From an uncultured Roseibium sp. (GTDB lineage: Bacteria > Pseudomonadota > Alphaproteobacteria > Rhizobiales > Stappiaceae), in the NCBI RefSeq assembly GCF_947499295.1, contig NZ_CANMNP010000003.1, positions 1 through 64,000 of the forward strand: 64,000 bases of DNA, in the 5' to 3' direction. Position 1 is the first letter of the stretch. Each line of letters starts with the position of its first letter. The translations under genes and the position numbers were made by a program. Of this stretch, positions 54,598 through 63,920 are shown in pieces. The notes beneath the pieces are model-generated. The model did not search any database, was not told where the DNA came from, and saw nothing but the letters and a program-made list of their open reading frames with translations.

Positions 54598-55158
54598 ATG
54601 ACACGTTTGTTTGCTGCAATAGTCGCAATCCTCCTGTCCTGTCAGGTGTTTGCTGCCGAAATTGGAGATGACGGCCTGCACAAGGTAGACTGGATGCGCG
54701 ATACATTCAAAGACCTCTCTGAAGACCTTGAAGAAGCCAATGCCGAGGGCAAGCGGCTTATGGTCATCGTGGAGCAGCGCGGCTGTATCTATTGCAAAAA
54801 AATGCATGAGGAAGTCTTCGTGGTACCGGAGATCGAGCAATATATCGAAGACAACTTTTTCGTTGTGCAGATCAATATGTTCGGAGACGTGGAAGTCACC
54901 GATTTCGATGGAACAACACTGCCGGAAAAAGACATGGTCAAGCGTTGGGGTGCTCTGTTTACCCCGAATATCTATTTCTTCCCCAAAGAGGTGCCCGATG
55001 GGGCTACAGCAACACAGGCGGCGGTCGCAAACATGCCGGGTGCATTCGGGCGTTGGACGACGCTGAACATGCTGAGTTGGGTGATCGAGGAAGGCTACAA
55101 TAGTGATGAGCCTTTCCAGAAATACCATGCTCGAAAGTTTGAAAATCAAGGTAAATAG
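54598..55158 (+). CDS. soxW: periplasmic thioredoxin SoxW
   Basis: The 186-residue product has a signal peptide (LFAAIVAILLSCQVFA) and the active site CIYC in EQRGCIYCKKMHEE near residue 61, with the cis-Pro region LFTPNIYFFP. SoxW receives electrons from SoxV. ATG at 54598 has GAGGAG upstream. A 152-base gap with a second SoxR-type operator separates it from soxX. Confidence 0.92.
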   Translation: MTRLFAAIVAILLSCQVFAAEIGDDGLHKVDWMRDTFKDLSEDLEEANAEGKRLMVIVEQRGCIYCKKMHEEVFVVPEIEQYIEDNFFVVQINMFGDVEVTDFDGTTLPEKDMVKRWGALFTPNIYFFPKEVPDGATATQAAVANMPGAFGRWTTLNMLSWVIEEGYNSDEPFQKYHARKFENQGK

Positions 55159-55219
55159 CGATCAATTGCCGGGCGACATTTTGTTCTGCAAATTGCTGCA
55201 CTTGCGAACAGATAGATAA

Positions 55220-55235
55220 ATTCATTTAATTGAAT
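55220..55235. promoter_or_regulatory. SoxR/SqrR-type operator upstream of soxX
   Basis: An exact ATTC-N8-GAAT match sits inside a 20-bp near-palindrome (55218-55237). It is 75 bp upstream of the soxX start, in the only long gap between soxW and soxA, so a second regulated promoter for soxXYZA is likely. Confidence 0.75.
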
Positions 55236-55310
55236 TTGTTATTGCGTAAAAAGGAATATGTGATGTAGTGTCGCACAAACGGTCGATGAGAATCGTCTGA
55301 GGGAGGGCGC

Positions 55311-55784
55311 ATGAAACACGCAACTATCGGCTTCACAGCTATGCTTACCGCATCCTCGGCATTTGCCGAGGCGGTTAAACCAACTGACGTTGTCTTCGTA
55401 GACGGAGCCGTTGAAACCTCGCTTTCCGGAGTGGCTGGAGATCCTGCCTCCGGAGCGGAAATCATGAACAAGGGCGCAGGAAACTGTATCGCCTGCCATC
55501 AGGTTTCGGCGCTTAGCCATCTTGCATTTCACGGTGAAATTGGACCTCCGCTCGACGGGGTCGCGGATCGATGGACCGTCCCTGAACTGCGGGGCATCGT
55601 TGCGAATGCCAAGGTGATGTTCGACGGCAGCCTGATGCCCTCATTTTACAGAACCGAAGGGTTTATTCGCCTGGGAGACGCTTACACAGGCGAAGCCCAT
55701 GGAGACGGCGAAGTGCAGCCATTGCTGACGGCACAACAAGTCGAAGATGTCGTCGCCTTTCTTGTAACGCTCAAGGAACAATGA
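55311..55784 (+). CDS. soxX: cytochrome c subunit SoxX
   Basis: The 157-residue product has a signal peptide and one heme motif GNCIACHQVS near residue 63. The distal Met is probably in DGSLMPSFYR. With SoxA it oxidatively couples thiosulfate to the SoxY cysteine. GGAGG precedes the ATG. Confidence 0.95.
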   Translation: MKHATIGFTAMLTASSAFAEAVKPTDVVFVDGAVETSLSGVAGDPASGAEIMNKGAGNCIACHQVSALSHLAFHGEIGPPLDGVADRWTVPELRGIVANAKVMFDGSLMPSFYRTEGFIRLGDAYTGEAHGDGEVQPLLTAQQVEDVVAFLVTLKEQ

Positions 55785-55806
55785 CTTTCCTGAAATGGAG
55801 ACCAAC

Positions 55807-56229
55807 ATGGAACTGACACGGCGAAAAATTCTGGCGCTCGGCTCCAGCACTTTCGCGCTGGCGAGTTTGACGAGCCTGCCCGTATTTGCCAGCACGACCG
55901 ATGACGAGATCGCGGCGCTGACCGGCGGTGCAGAGCTTGGGGAAGGGGCGATCACGCTGACGGCCCCGGAAATCGCTGAAAACGGAAATACGGTGCCGAT
56001 TGCATTTGATGCGCCGGGCGCTGTGGAGGTCACGCTATTTGCCGATGGCAACCCGGTACCAAACGTTGCAACATTCAAATTCGGTCCCTTGAGTGCCTCG
56101 CGAAGCGCTTCAACCCGTATCCGCCTTGCAACGACGCAGGACGTCGTCGCTATCGCGAAGATGGAAGATGGATCCTTCCAGACGGCAAAAGCGAACGTGA
56201 AAGTGACCATCGGCGGCTGCGGCGGCTGA
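55807..56229 (+). CDS. soxY: sulfur carrier protein SoxY
   Basis: The 140-residue product has a Tat-type signal (LTRRKILALGSSTFAL). The C-terminal swinging arm VTIGGCGG carries the carrier cysteine. It forms a heterodimer with SoxZ, made from the next gene, and is presumably exported with it. ATG at 55807 has TGGAG upstream; an earlier in-frame ATG is at 55795. Confidence 0.96.
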   Translation: MELTRRKILALGSSTFALASLTSLPVFASTTDDEIAALTGGAELGEGAITLTAPEIAENGNTVPIAFDAPGAVEVTLFADGNPVPNVATFKFGPLSASRSASTRIRLATTQDVVAIAKMEDGSFQTAKANVKVTIGGCGG

Positions 56230-56254
56230 TCCTCAGGGTATTAGGAGAATTATC

Positions 56255-56584
56255 ATGGCATCTGGTGTGAAACCCCGGGTAAAAGTCCCGAAAAAGGCTG
56301 CCGCCGGCGAGACGATCACGATCAAAACGCTGATCAGTCACAAGATGGAAAGCGGCCAGCGCAAAGACGATGACGGCAACATCATTCCGCGCTCGATCAT
56401 CAACCGCTTCACGGCCGATTTCAACGGTCAGAACGTGATCGATGTGACGCTTGAACCGGCCATTTCCACGAACCCGTATTTCCAGTTCGAGGCGGTGGTG
56501 CCGGAAACCGGTGAATTCAAGTTCACCTGGTATGACGACGATGGATCTGTCTACGACACGTCAAAGAAGATCACTGTCAACTGA
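56255..56584 (+). CDS. soxZ: sulfur carrier partner SoxZ
   Basis: The 109-residue product has no signal peptide, as usual for SoxZ, which is exported with SoxY. Typical features are KPRVKVPKKAAAGETI, SHKMESGQRKD and FKFTWYDDDGSVYD. AGGAG lies upstream. It is co-transcribed with soxY and soxA. Confidence 0.96.
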   Translation: MASGVKPRVKVPKKAAAGETITIKTLISHKMESGQRKDDDGNIIPRSIINRFTADFNGQNVIDVTLEPAISTNPYFQFEAVVPETGEFKFTWYDDDGSVYDTSKKITVN

Positions 56585-56623
56585 TCTTCCGATCCACCAT
56601 ACGTCTTGGAGAGGGAGGAAGGC

Positions 56624-57475
56624 GTGCATAAAAAGACAATAGCAATTTGCTCGGTGGCCGCATTGGTCATGATGCCGGGGGCGGCGGTATCGGGCCCTGA
56701 TGACGACAGCCTGACAATCAATGACGAGATTTCCATTGTTACGGAGGTTGAAGCACCAGCTCACGCCGAAAATCTTTCAACGATCTATTCCGGCTGGCGC
56801 TTTCGTTCGGACGAGACCCAGGCTTTTCAGATGGACGATTTCGACAATCCCGGCATGATCGGTGTCGAAAACGCAATGGTCGATTGGGAAACCGTTGACG
56901 GAACTGAAGGCAAGTCCTGCGAGAGCTGTCACGGTGCTCCGGAGGATATGGCGGGTGTGCGTGCCGTTTATCCGAAGTGGAATGAAGAAAAGGGCAAAGT
57001 GACCACTCTTGAGATGGAGGTCAACAATTGCCGTGAAACGCGCATGGGCGCTGAGAAATGGAAATATACCGGTGGCGACATGACCGATATGGTCGCACTG
57101 ATTTCTTCCGTCTCGCGCGGGATGCCGGTCAATGTTGCTGTCGACGGACCTGCCAAGTCCACGTGGGAACAGGGCAAGGAACTTTACTATACGCGTACCG
57201 GCCAGTTGGAACTGTCCTGCGCCAACTGTCATGAGGACAGTTATGGGATGATGATCAGGGCAGATCACCTGAGCCAGGGACAGATCAACGGGTTCCCGAC
57301 CTATCGGCTGAAGAACACAAAGCTCAATTCCGTGCACGCACGGTTCAAGGGTTGCGTGCGCGATACGCGTGCGGAGACCTACAAACCCGGTTCGCCCGAG
57401 TTCGTGGCTCTTGAGCTCTATGTTGCCACGCGCGGAAACGGACTGAGTGTCGAAGGACCGTCCGTCCGCAACTAA
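56624..57475 (+). CDS. soxA: diheme cytochrome c SoxA
   Basis: The 283-residue product has a signal peptide (IAICSVAALVMMPGAAVSG) and two heme motifs, KSCESCHGAPED and SCANCHEDSYG. A disulfide-type Cys is in VNNCRETRMG, and the catalytic Cys-persulfide heme ligand is in FKGCVRDTRAE. It joins thiosulfate to SoxY together with SoxX. GTG at 56624 with GGGAGGAAGG upstream is the preferred start. A terminator follows. Confidence 0.95.
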   Translation: MHKKTIAICSVAALVMMPGAAVSGPDDDSLTINDEISIVTEVEAPAHAENLSTIYSGWRFRSDETQAFQMDDFDNPGMIGVENAMVDWETVDGTEGKSCESCHGAPEDMAGVRAVYPKWNEEKGKVTTLEMEVNNCRETRMGAEKWKYTGGDMTDMVALISSVSRGMPVNVAVDGPAKSTWEQGKELYYTRTGQLELSCANCHEDSYGMMIRADHLSQGQINGFPTYRLKNTKLNSVHARFKGCVRDTRAETYKPGSPEFVALELYVATRGNGLSVEGPSVRN

Positions 57476-57485
57476 AGCCTGTTCA

Positions 57486-57514
57486 GGGCCCCAACCAACA
57501 GGCGGGGCCCTTTT
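57486..57514 (+). terminator. terminator after soxA
   Basis: GGGCCCC and GGGGCCC with an 11-base loop are followed by TTTT, ten bases after the soxA stop. It splits the sox genes into soxVWXYZA and soxBCDEF transcripts, or lowers read-through. Confidence 0.8.
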
Positions 57515-57526
57515 CGTAATATAAAT

Positions 57527-57542
57527 ATTCACTTATGCGCAT
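57527..57542. promoter_or_regulatory. weak SoxR/SqrR-type site upstream of soxB
   Basis: ATTC-N8-GCAT, one mismatch from the site before soxX, lies between the soxA terminator and the soxB start. A separate soxB promoter is expected here. Confidence 0.4.
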
Positions 57543-57569
57543 ATGTTTAATGGAGCCAACGAAAACATG

Positions 57570-59264
57570 ATTTCGCGTCGCGATTTTCTTCAAGTCGGAA
57601 TGGCGGCTTCGGCAATTGTCGGAGCGTCCGGTTTCGGCAATTGGGCTCGATTGGCGGCGCAACAATCGTTGACGCAAGACCAGCTTCTTGAATTCGAGAC
57701 TTTCGGAAACGTTTCGCTCATTCACGTCACGGACATCCATGCCCAACTCAAGCCGATCTATTTTCGGGAGCCGTCGGAAAACATCGGTGTGGGCAGCAAC
57801 AAGGGTGCGGTGCCGCATGTAACGGGTGAGCAGTTTCGCAATCTTTATGGGATCCAGGATGGCAGCCCAAGCCACTACGCCTTGAGTTCCGGAGATTTTT
57901 CATCGCTTGCAAAAACCTATGGCCGGGTCGGAGGGCTTGACCGTGTTGCCACCGTCATCAAGGCCATTCGGGCCGAGCGCCCGGACGCCATTCTTCTTGA
58001 TGGCGGGGACACATGGCACGGCTCGTATACATGTTTCAAAACAGCGGGTCAGGACATGGTCAATGTCATGAACGCGCTGAACCCGGACGCGATGACATTC
58101 CATTGGGAGTTCACGCTCGGCAGTGAACGTGTCAACGAAATCGTGGAAAGCCTGCCGTTTGCAGCGCTGGGCCAGAACATCTTCGATGTCGAATGGGACG
58201 AACCGACGGAATTGTTCCCTCCTTACAAGATGTTCGAACGCGGCGGCACCAAGGTTGCTGTTATTGGCCAGGCCTTTCCTTATATGCCAATCGCAAATCC
58301 GGGATGGATGTTCCCCGAATACGCATTCGGCATCCGGGACGAGAACATGCAGGCCATGGTCGACGAGGTCCGCGCAGAAGGTGCGGAATGTGTCGTTGTC
58401 CTCAGCCACAATGGCTTTGATGTCGACAAGAAGATGGCGACGGTCGTTGATGGCATCGACGTCATTTTGTCCGGGCACACGCATGACGCATTGCCGGAAC
58501 CTGTTCTGTCGGGAAAGACCATCATCGTGCCCTCAGGGTCCAACGGCAAATTTGTGAGCCGGGTCGACCTCGATATCCGCAACGGACAGATGCTTGGCTA
58601 TCGCCACAAGCTCATTCCTATCTTCTCCGATGTGATCGAACCCGATGCTGAAGTCTCGGCATTGATTGACGAGCAAAGGGCTCCCTATCTGGCTGAAATG
58701 TCTGAGGTTGTCGGGAAGACCGACAGTCTTCTCTATCGGCGTGGCAACTTCAATGGCACCTGGGACGATCTCATCTGCGACGCGTTGCTTTCCGAACGCG
58801 ATGCAGAAATCGCTCTCAGTCCTGGTGTGCGCTGGGGCCCGTCGCTGATCCCGGGTCAGGACATCACCCGTGAGGACATCTTCAATGTGACTTCCATGTC
58901 CTACGGACAGGCCTATCGCACCGAAATGACCGGAGAGTTTCTGAAGGCCGTTCTGGAAGACGTGGCCGACAACATTTTCAATCCGGACCCCTACTACCAG
59001 CAAGGCGGTGACATGGTGCGCACCGGCGGGCTTGGCTACCGGATCGATATCGGTCAACCGCAGGGCAGCCGCATTTCGAACCTGACCCTGTTGAATTCAG
59101 GGGAAGCGGTCGACCCCACGCGGTCCTATGTGGTCGCCGGTTGGGCAAGTGTGAACGAAGACACCGAAGGACCGCAGATCTGGGACGTGGTCGAAAACCA
59201 CATTCGCAAACTCGGTACAGTCACCGCGAAACCGAACAACAGTGTGGAAGTCATTGGCGCATAG
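57570..59264 (+). CDS. soxB: thiosulfohydrolase SoxB
   Basis: The 564-residue di-manganese enzyme has a Tat signal (ISRRDFLQVGMAASA). Metal-site motifs are LIHVTDIHAQLKP, LDGGDTWHGSY, the loop MTFHWEFTLGSERV and VLSGHTHDALPEP. It hydrolyses sulfate from the SoxY-bound intermediate. ATG at 57570 is used; an upstream ATG at 57543 lies within the operator region. Confidence 0.96.
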   Translation: MSRRDFLQVGMAASAIVGASGFGNWARLAAQQSLTQDQLLEFETFGNVSLIHVTDIHAQLKPIYFREPSENIGVGSNKGAVPHVTGEQFRNLYGIQDGSPSHYALSSGDFSSLAKTYGRVGGLDRVATVIKAIRAERPDAILLDGGDTWHGSYTCFKTAGQDMVNVMNALNPDAMTFHWEFTLGSERVNEIVESLPFAALGQNIFDVEWDEPTELFPPYKMFERGGTKVAVIGQAFPYMPIANPGWMFPEYAFGIRDENMQAMVDEVRAEGAECVVVLSHNGFDVDKKMATVVDGIDVILSGHTHDALPEPVLSGKTIIVPSGSNGKFVSRVDLDIRNGQMLGYRHKLIPIFSDVIEPDAEVSALIDEQRAPYLAEMSEVVGKTDSLLYRRGNFNGTWDDLICDALLSERDAEIALSPGVRWGPSLIPGQDITREDIFNVTSMSYGQAYRTEMTGEFLKAVLEDVADNIFNPDPYYQQGGDMVRTGGLGYRIDIGQPQGSRISNLTLLNSGEAVDPTRSYVVAGWASVNEDTEGPQIWDVVENHIRKLGTVTAKPNNSVEVIGA

Positions 59265-59284
59265 TTGAGGCAGGGAGGCCTTTT

Positions 59285-60556
59285 ATGGGCAGCAAAAAAG
59301 TAACATCCCGCAGAAATTTCCTGAAAGGAAGTGTTGCGATTGCGGGAGCGTCAGTAGCGGGCGCTGCAAGTGCTAATAGTGCAGACCCGTTGATTGCCGA
59401 TGTTCAGGACTGGGCATCGATCACTGGGGTAGGCGTCGACGAAACGCCTTATGGTCTTCCAATCAGCTTTGAAAAAGATGTCGTTCGCAGGAATGTCGAA
59501 TGGCTGACGGCCTCGCCGATTTCGTCGATCAATTTCACGCCGATCCACGCACTCGATGGCACCATAACTCCGCAAGGCTGCGCCTTTGAACGGCATCATT
59601 CCGGGGCCATTGAACTGCGAAAGGAAGACTACAGGTTGATGATCAACGGCCTGGTCGACACGCCGCTGGTCTTCACCTATTCGGACCTGGAACGGTTTCC
59701 CAGGGAGAACCACGTCTATTTTTGTGAATGCGCCGCCAACACCGGTATGGAGTGGGCAGGTGCCCAGCTTAACGGCGCACAGTTCACCCACGGCATGATC
59801 CACAATATGGAGTATACCGGTGTTCCTTTGCGTACGCTTCTGAACGAAGCCGGTCTGGGTGCAGCCGGAGACCTGAAAGACAAGTGGGTCTATGTGGAAG
59901 GTGCCGACGCTTCGTCCAACGGCCGTTCGATCCCGATGGAGAAGGCGCTCGACGATGTCCTTGTTGCCTTCAAGGCCAACGGCGAAGCACTGCGTATGGA
60001 GCACGGATATCCGGTGCGCCTCGTTGTTCCCGGATGGGAAGGCAACATGTGGGTAAAGTGGTTGCGTCGGATCGAAGTCTCCGATGCCGCGGTGGAAAGC
60101 CGAGAGGAAACCTCGAAATACACCGACGTTTACGAAGACGGGACCGCGCGCAAATGGACCTGGGTCATGGATGCGAAATCGGTGATCACGTCCCCCAGTC
60201 CGCAAATGCCGATCGACCACTCGACTGGGCCAATGGTCATTTCCGGCCTGGCGTGGTCAGGCCACGGAAAGATTACCCGCGTTGACGTTTCGAGGGACGG
60301 CGGCATCACCTGGGAAGCCGCACGGCTCGGAAAACAGGGCGATACAAAGGCTTTGACGCGCTTTTATCTGGATACCGAATGGGACGGCAAAGCAATGCTG
60401 CTGCAGTCGCGCGCGATGGACGAGACTGGGTACGTCCAGCCGACCAAACAGCAGCTCCGGGAAATGCGCGGCGAAAACTCCGTCTATCACAACAACTGTA
60501 TCCAAACCTGGTTCGTGGATGAAAATGGGGTCGTCGAGAATGTCGAAGTCTCTTAA
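59285..60556 (+). CDS. soxC: sulfane dehydrogenase molybdopterin subunit SoxC
   Basis: The 423-residue sulfite-oxidase-fold protein has a Tat signal (TSRRNFLKGSVAIAGA). The molybdenum-ligand Cys is in VYFCECAANTGMEW, and LVVPGWEGNMWVKWLRRIEV is the conserved loop. The C-terminal Mo-co dimer domain carries WSGHGKITRVDVSRDGG. With SoxD it oxidises the SoxY-bound sulfane, giving full six-electron recovery. The last 17 bases overlap soxD. Confidence 0.96.
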   Translation: MGSKKVTSRRNFLKGSVAIAGASVAGAASANSADPLIADVQDWASITGVGVDETPYGLPISFEKDVVRRNVEWLTASPISSINFTPIHALDGTITPQGCAFERHHSGAIELRKEDYRLMINGLVDTPLVFTYSDLERFPRENHVYFCECAANTGMEWAGAQLNGAQFTHGMIHNMEYTGVPLRTLLNEAGLGAAGDLKDKWVYVEGADASSNGRSIPMEKALDDVLVAFKANGEALRMEHGYPVRLVVPGWEGNMWVKWLRRIEVSDAAVESREETSKYTDVYEDGTARKWTWVMDAKSVITSPSPQMPIDHSTGPMVISGLAWSGHGKITRVDVSRDGGITWEAARLGKQGDTKALTRFYLDTEWDGKAMLLQSRAMDETGYVQPTKQQLREMRGENSVYHNNCIQTWFVDENGVVENVEVS

Positions 60557-61835
60557 TCAGCTTGTTCTTCCGATTGCCGGCGGCACGGCGCTTGCCATAT
60601 CAGCCGCGCTTTTGGTTGCGAACCTGGATTACGGACAAAACCAGATTGAATCGCTCGAACGGCGTGTCGAGCAGGTGTCCTTGCAGGCCGAGGACGCAAG
60701 CAAACGCGCCTCGGAAGAGGCACAAGTCGTTACCGAGCTCAGAGCAAAGATTGAAGAAATCCAGACCTCTGCAAAGGAGCAGATGGCGAGCGGCGAAAAT
60801 CTGAGGGAATATGCCCCGCGCAACGATGGCAAATTCGGTCTTGGACGCGAGGCCGTTTCAGAAGAAATCGCTGCATGGGATGTTGATGTTCTGCCGGACG
60901 GGCGCGGTCTGCCGGAAGGGCGCGGCGATGCCTATACCGGAGAAGAAGTTTTCGCGGACAAATGCGCATCATGTCATGGCGATTTCGCAGAAGGGGTCGA
61001 CAACTGGCCCGTTCTGGCAGGTGGTTTCGACACCCTGGCAGATAAGGATCCAGTGAAGACAGTCGGGTCCTACTGGCCGTATCTGTCGACGGTTTGGGAC
61101 TATGTTCACCGGTCCATGCCATTTGGCGAAGCGCAGACCCTGACCGCAGACGAGACCTACGCGATTGTCGCCTACATCCTCTATTCCAATGACCTTGTGG
61201 ACGACGATTTCGAACTCAGTCACGAAAACTTTGCAGACTTCGAGATGCATAACAGGGATGGCTTTGTGGTTGATGACAGGCCAGAGCTTGAATACGCAAA
61301 GTGGCGCACCGAGCCTTGCATGGAAAACTGCAAGCCAAGCGTTGAAATAACCATGCGGGCGACGTTCCTGGACGTGACACCGGAAGATGGTGGCGAGTCG
61401 GTCATGAACCATGCCACTGCCCAGGATACACCGACCTTTGTTGCCACTGCGGCTGCGCCCGAAGCAGTGGAAGGGGACGCCGATGGGGGCCCCGCCTCAT
61501 CGCCGGCCATAGATCCGGCCCTTCTTACTTCGGGCGAGAAGGTCTTCAAAAAATGTAAGGCCTGTCATGCTGTCGGTGAAGGGGCGAAAAACAAGTCGGG
61601 CCCTCAGCTGAACGGTCTGATCGGCCGTCAGATGGGTTCCGTGGCGGGTTTCAAGTATTCCAAAGTTTTTGTGGCCGCGCATGGTGAAGGCCGGGTCTGG
61701 GACGAAGCCGCATTGGTAGAATTTCTGGCAAAGCCGAAGTCCTACATGAAAGGCACGAAAATGGCCTTCTCGGGATTGAAGAAGGAAGACGATCTGGCTG
61801 CCATCACCGCTTATCTGAAGTCATTCGGAGAATAG
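60540..61835 (+). CDS. soxD: diheme cytochrome c SoxD
   Basis: The 431-residue product has an N-terminal hydrophobic segment (VLPIAGGTALAISAALLVANL) followed by a coiled-coil-like stretch. It has two heme motifs: DKCASCHGDFAE near residue 140 and KKCKACHAVGEG near residue 340, the latter in a class I cytochrome with TKMAFSGLKK providing the Met. It takes electrons from SoxC. ATG at 60540 is chosen over one at 60525. It overlaps soxC. Confidence 0.94.
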   Translation: MSKSLNQLVLPIAGGTALAISAALLVANLDYGQNQIESLERRVEQVSLQAEDASKRASEEAQVVTELRAKIEEIQTSAKEQMASGENLREYAPRNDGKFGLGREAVSEEIAAWDVDVLPDGRGLPEGRGDAYTGEEVFADKCASCHGDFAEGVDNWPVLAGGFDTLADKDPVKTVGSYWPYLSTVWDYVHRSMPFGEAQTLTADETYAIVAYILYSNDLVDDDFELSHENFADFEMHNRDGFVVDDRPELEYAKWRTEPCMENCKPSVEITMRATFLDVTPEDGGESVMNHATAQDTPTFVATAAAPEAVEGDADGGPASSPAIDPALLTSGEKVFKKCKACHAVGEGAKNKSGPQLNGLIGRQMGSVAGFKYSKVFVAAHGEGRVWDEAALVEFLAKPKSYMKGTKMAFSGLKKEDDLAAITAYLKSFGE

Positions 61836-61841
61836 TGCGCG

Positions 61842-62546
61842 ATGCATCTCGTTCAGCTCCTTTCAGCTATTGCACTTGCCGCCTTCTGCACAACGGCGGT
61901 TGCCGATGAATTCGGTGATCCAGTCGCAGGCGAAGAGGTGTTCAGAAAATGCAAGAGCTGTCATCAGCTGGGCGAGGGCGCAAAACACCGTATTGGTCCG
62001 CATCTGAACGGTCTCTTCGGACGCAGGGCCGCCAGTCATGAGGACTTTCGATATTCCAAGGCCCTGGTGCGTGCCGGAACTGGCGGGCTGGAATGGCATG
62101 CCGATACCCTGGATGCGTTCCTGGAAAGCCCGCGCAGGCTTGCAAGCGGCACACGTATGAGCTTCGCGGGTCTCAAGAAGGCAGAGGACCGGCTGAATCT
62201 GATTGCCTATCTGCGGTCGTTTTCAGACAGCCCGGCCAACATACCGGAGGCGGACCCGACGGCGAGCCCGACGGATCATGACCTTGATCCGGCCATTCTC
62301 GCGCTCAAGGGCGATCCGGAATATGGCGAATATCTCAGCAGCGAATGTACGACCTGCCACCAGGCCGATGGCAGAAATGACGGCATTCCATCCATTGTCC
62401 TGTGGCCGAAAGAAGATTTTGTGCTTGCGATGCATGCCTACAAGAACAAGACGCGGGCACATCCGGTGATGCAGATGATGGCGGGACGGCTGAACGCGGA
62501 GGAGATAGCGGCGCTGGCGGCCTATTTTTCAGCGCTCGAGCAATGA
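61842..62546 (+). CDS. soxE: diheme cytochrome c SoxE
   Basis: The 234-residue product has a signal peptide (LLSAIALAAFCTTAVA) and two heme motifs, RKCKSCHQLGEG and SECTTCHQADGR. It follows soxD by six bases and precedes the flavoprotein soxF. It is likely the electron-accepting cytochrome subunit of the SoxEF flavocytochrome c sulfide dehydrogenase. The first domain resembles the C-terminal domain of SoxD, so they may share origin. Confidence 0.9.
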   Translation: MHLVQLLSAIALAAFCTTAVADEFGDPVAGEEVFRKCKSCHQLGEGAKHRIGPHLNGLFGRRAASHEDFRYSKALVRAGTGGLEWHADTLDAFLESPRRLASGTRMSFAGLKKAEDRLNLIAYLRSFSDSPANIPEADPTASPTDHDLDPAILALKGDPEYGEYLSSECTTCHQADGRNDGIPSIVLWPKEDFVLAMHAYKNKTRAHPVMQMMAGRLNAEEIAALAAYFSALEQ

Positions 62547-62568
62547 CAGTGCATTTAGGGAGGATAAA

Positions 62569-63828
62569 ATGACACTGAACAGACGGCAATTCATAGGCAC
62601 AACGGCGGCAGTGGCTGCGACGCTTTCCGCGCCCATAGTCAAGGCACAGGGCAAACCGCGCGTGGTGGTCGTTGGCGGAGGCGCTGGTGGTGCGACTGCG
62701 GCGCGCTACCTTGCAAAGGACAGCAAGGGCGCAATCGATGTCACCTTGATCGAACCGACTCGGAAATACTATACGTGTTTCTTTTCAAACCTCTATCTGG
62801 GTGGCTTCAAGGAAATTGAAGACATCGGGCACACCTATGGCGGGCTCGCCGCAGGCGGCGTGAACGTTGTGCATGACTGGGCAGTCGGCGTGGACCGGGA
62901 TGCAAAAACCGTGAGCCTGGCGGGCGGCGGAACTGTGCCCTATGACAAGCTTATTCTCAGCCCGGGGATCGACTTCGTGGAAGGCGCCGTTGAAGGTTGG
63001 GGCCTCAGTGCGCAAAACGCGATGCCGCATGCTTACAAGGCTGGCTCGCAGTCTGAGCTTTTGAAAGCGCAACTGATGGCGATGCCGGCAGGCGGCACGT
63101 TTGCAATGGTCGCACCCCCCAATCCATTTCGCTGTCCGCCAGGACCTTATGAGCGTGTCTCGATGGTGGCCCACTTCCTGAAACAGAACAATCCGACCGC
63201 AAAAATCATCGTTGCTGATCCGAAGCCGAAGTTTTCCAAGATGGCGCTTTTCCAGGAAGGCTGGGCCAACCACTATGAAGGAATGGTCGACTGGATCGGT
63301 GAGGAATTTGGTGGCGGAAACGTTTCGGTTGATCCTGACGCGATGACGGTCACGATCGATGGTGAGGAAACGAAGGTTGATGTTTGTAATGTGATCCCGG
63401 CCATGAAGGCTGGCCGCATTGCGGAACTGGCGGGCGTAACGGATGGTAACTGGGCTCCGGTAAACGCTGCGGACATGTCGACAAAAGCGGATGCCGACAT
63501 TTACGTACTCGGAGATGCCTCAAGTCAGGGTGACATGCCAAAATCCGGCTTTTCGGCAAACTCGCAGGCCAAGGTTTGCGCGAACGCCGTGCGCGGGGCA
63601 CTGACCGGTTCCAAAGTCTTCCCGGCGAAGTTCTCCAACACCTGCTGGTCTCTCATTGCTCCGAACGATGGGGTTAAGGTCGGTGCCACTTACGAGGCGA
63701 CACCGGAGAAAATTGCCAAGGTCGACGGGTTTATCTCTCAAACCGGTGAAAGCGCGGATCTGCGCAAGGCGACCTACGAGGAGTCTGAGGGCTGGTACAC
63801 GGGTATCACCACAGACATGCTCGGGTAG
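62569..63828 (+). CDS. soxF: flavocytochrome c sulfide dehydrogenase flavoprotein subunit SoxF
   Basis: The 419-residue product has a Tat signal (LNRRQFIGTTAAVAATL), the FAD motif VVVVGGGAGGATAARYL and the two redox cysteines in PNPFRCPPGPYER and FSNTCWSLIAPND. It oxidises sulfide to sulfur or polysulfide and may reactivate SoxY. GGGAGG is the ribosome site. Confidence 0.94.
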   Translation: MTLNRRQFIGTTAAVAATLSAPIVKAQGKPRVVVVGGGAGGATAARYLAKDSKGAIDVTLIEPTRKYYTCFFSNLYLGGFKEIEDIGHTYGGLAAGGVNVVHDWAVGVDRDAKTVSLAGGGTVPYDKLILSPGIDFVEGAVEGWGLSAQNAMPHAYKAGSQSELLKAQLMAMPAGGTFAMVAPPNPFRCPPGPYERVSMVAHFLKQNNPTAKIIVADPKPKFSKMALFQEGWANHYEGMVDWIGEEFGGGNVSVDPDAMTVTIDGEETKVDVCNVIPAMKAGRIAELAGVTDGNWAPVNAADMSTKADADIYVLGDASSQGDMPKSGFSANSQAKVCANAVRGALTGSKVFPAKFSNTCWSLIAPNDGVKVGATYEATPEKIAKVDGFISQTGESADLRKATYEESEGWYTGITTDMLG

Positions 63829-63839
63829 GCTGATAGCTC

Positions 63840-63879
63840 AGCGTCCCGGACCCAAGTCGAAACGGCTATCCGGGACGCT
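63840..63879. repeat. 11-bp hairpin between soxF and the next gene
   Basis: AGCGTCCCGGA and TCCGGGACGCT with an 18-base loop start 12 bases after the soxF stop. No T run follows, so it probably stabilises the transcript end or acts as a partial terminator. Confidence 0.55.
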
Positions 63880-63884
63880 GCTCC

Positions 63885-63899
63885 GGGCAAAGTTTGCCC
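63885..63899. repeat. 15-bp palindrome
   Basis: GGGCAAA and TTTGCCC flank one base, 22 bp upstream of the last gene. It may be an operator for that gene or part of the preceding hairpin region. Confidence 0.35.
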
Positions 63900-63920
63900 A
63901 ATCCGAAAGAGGATCAAGTA

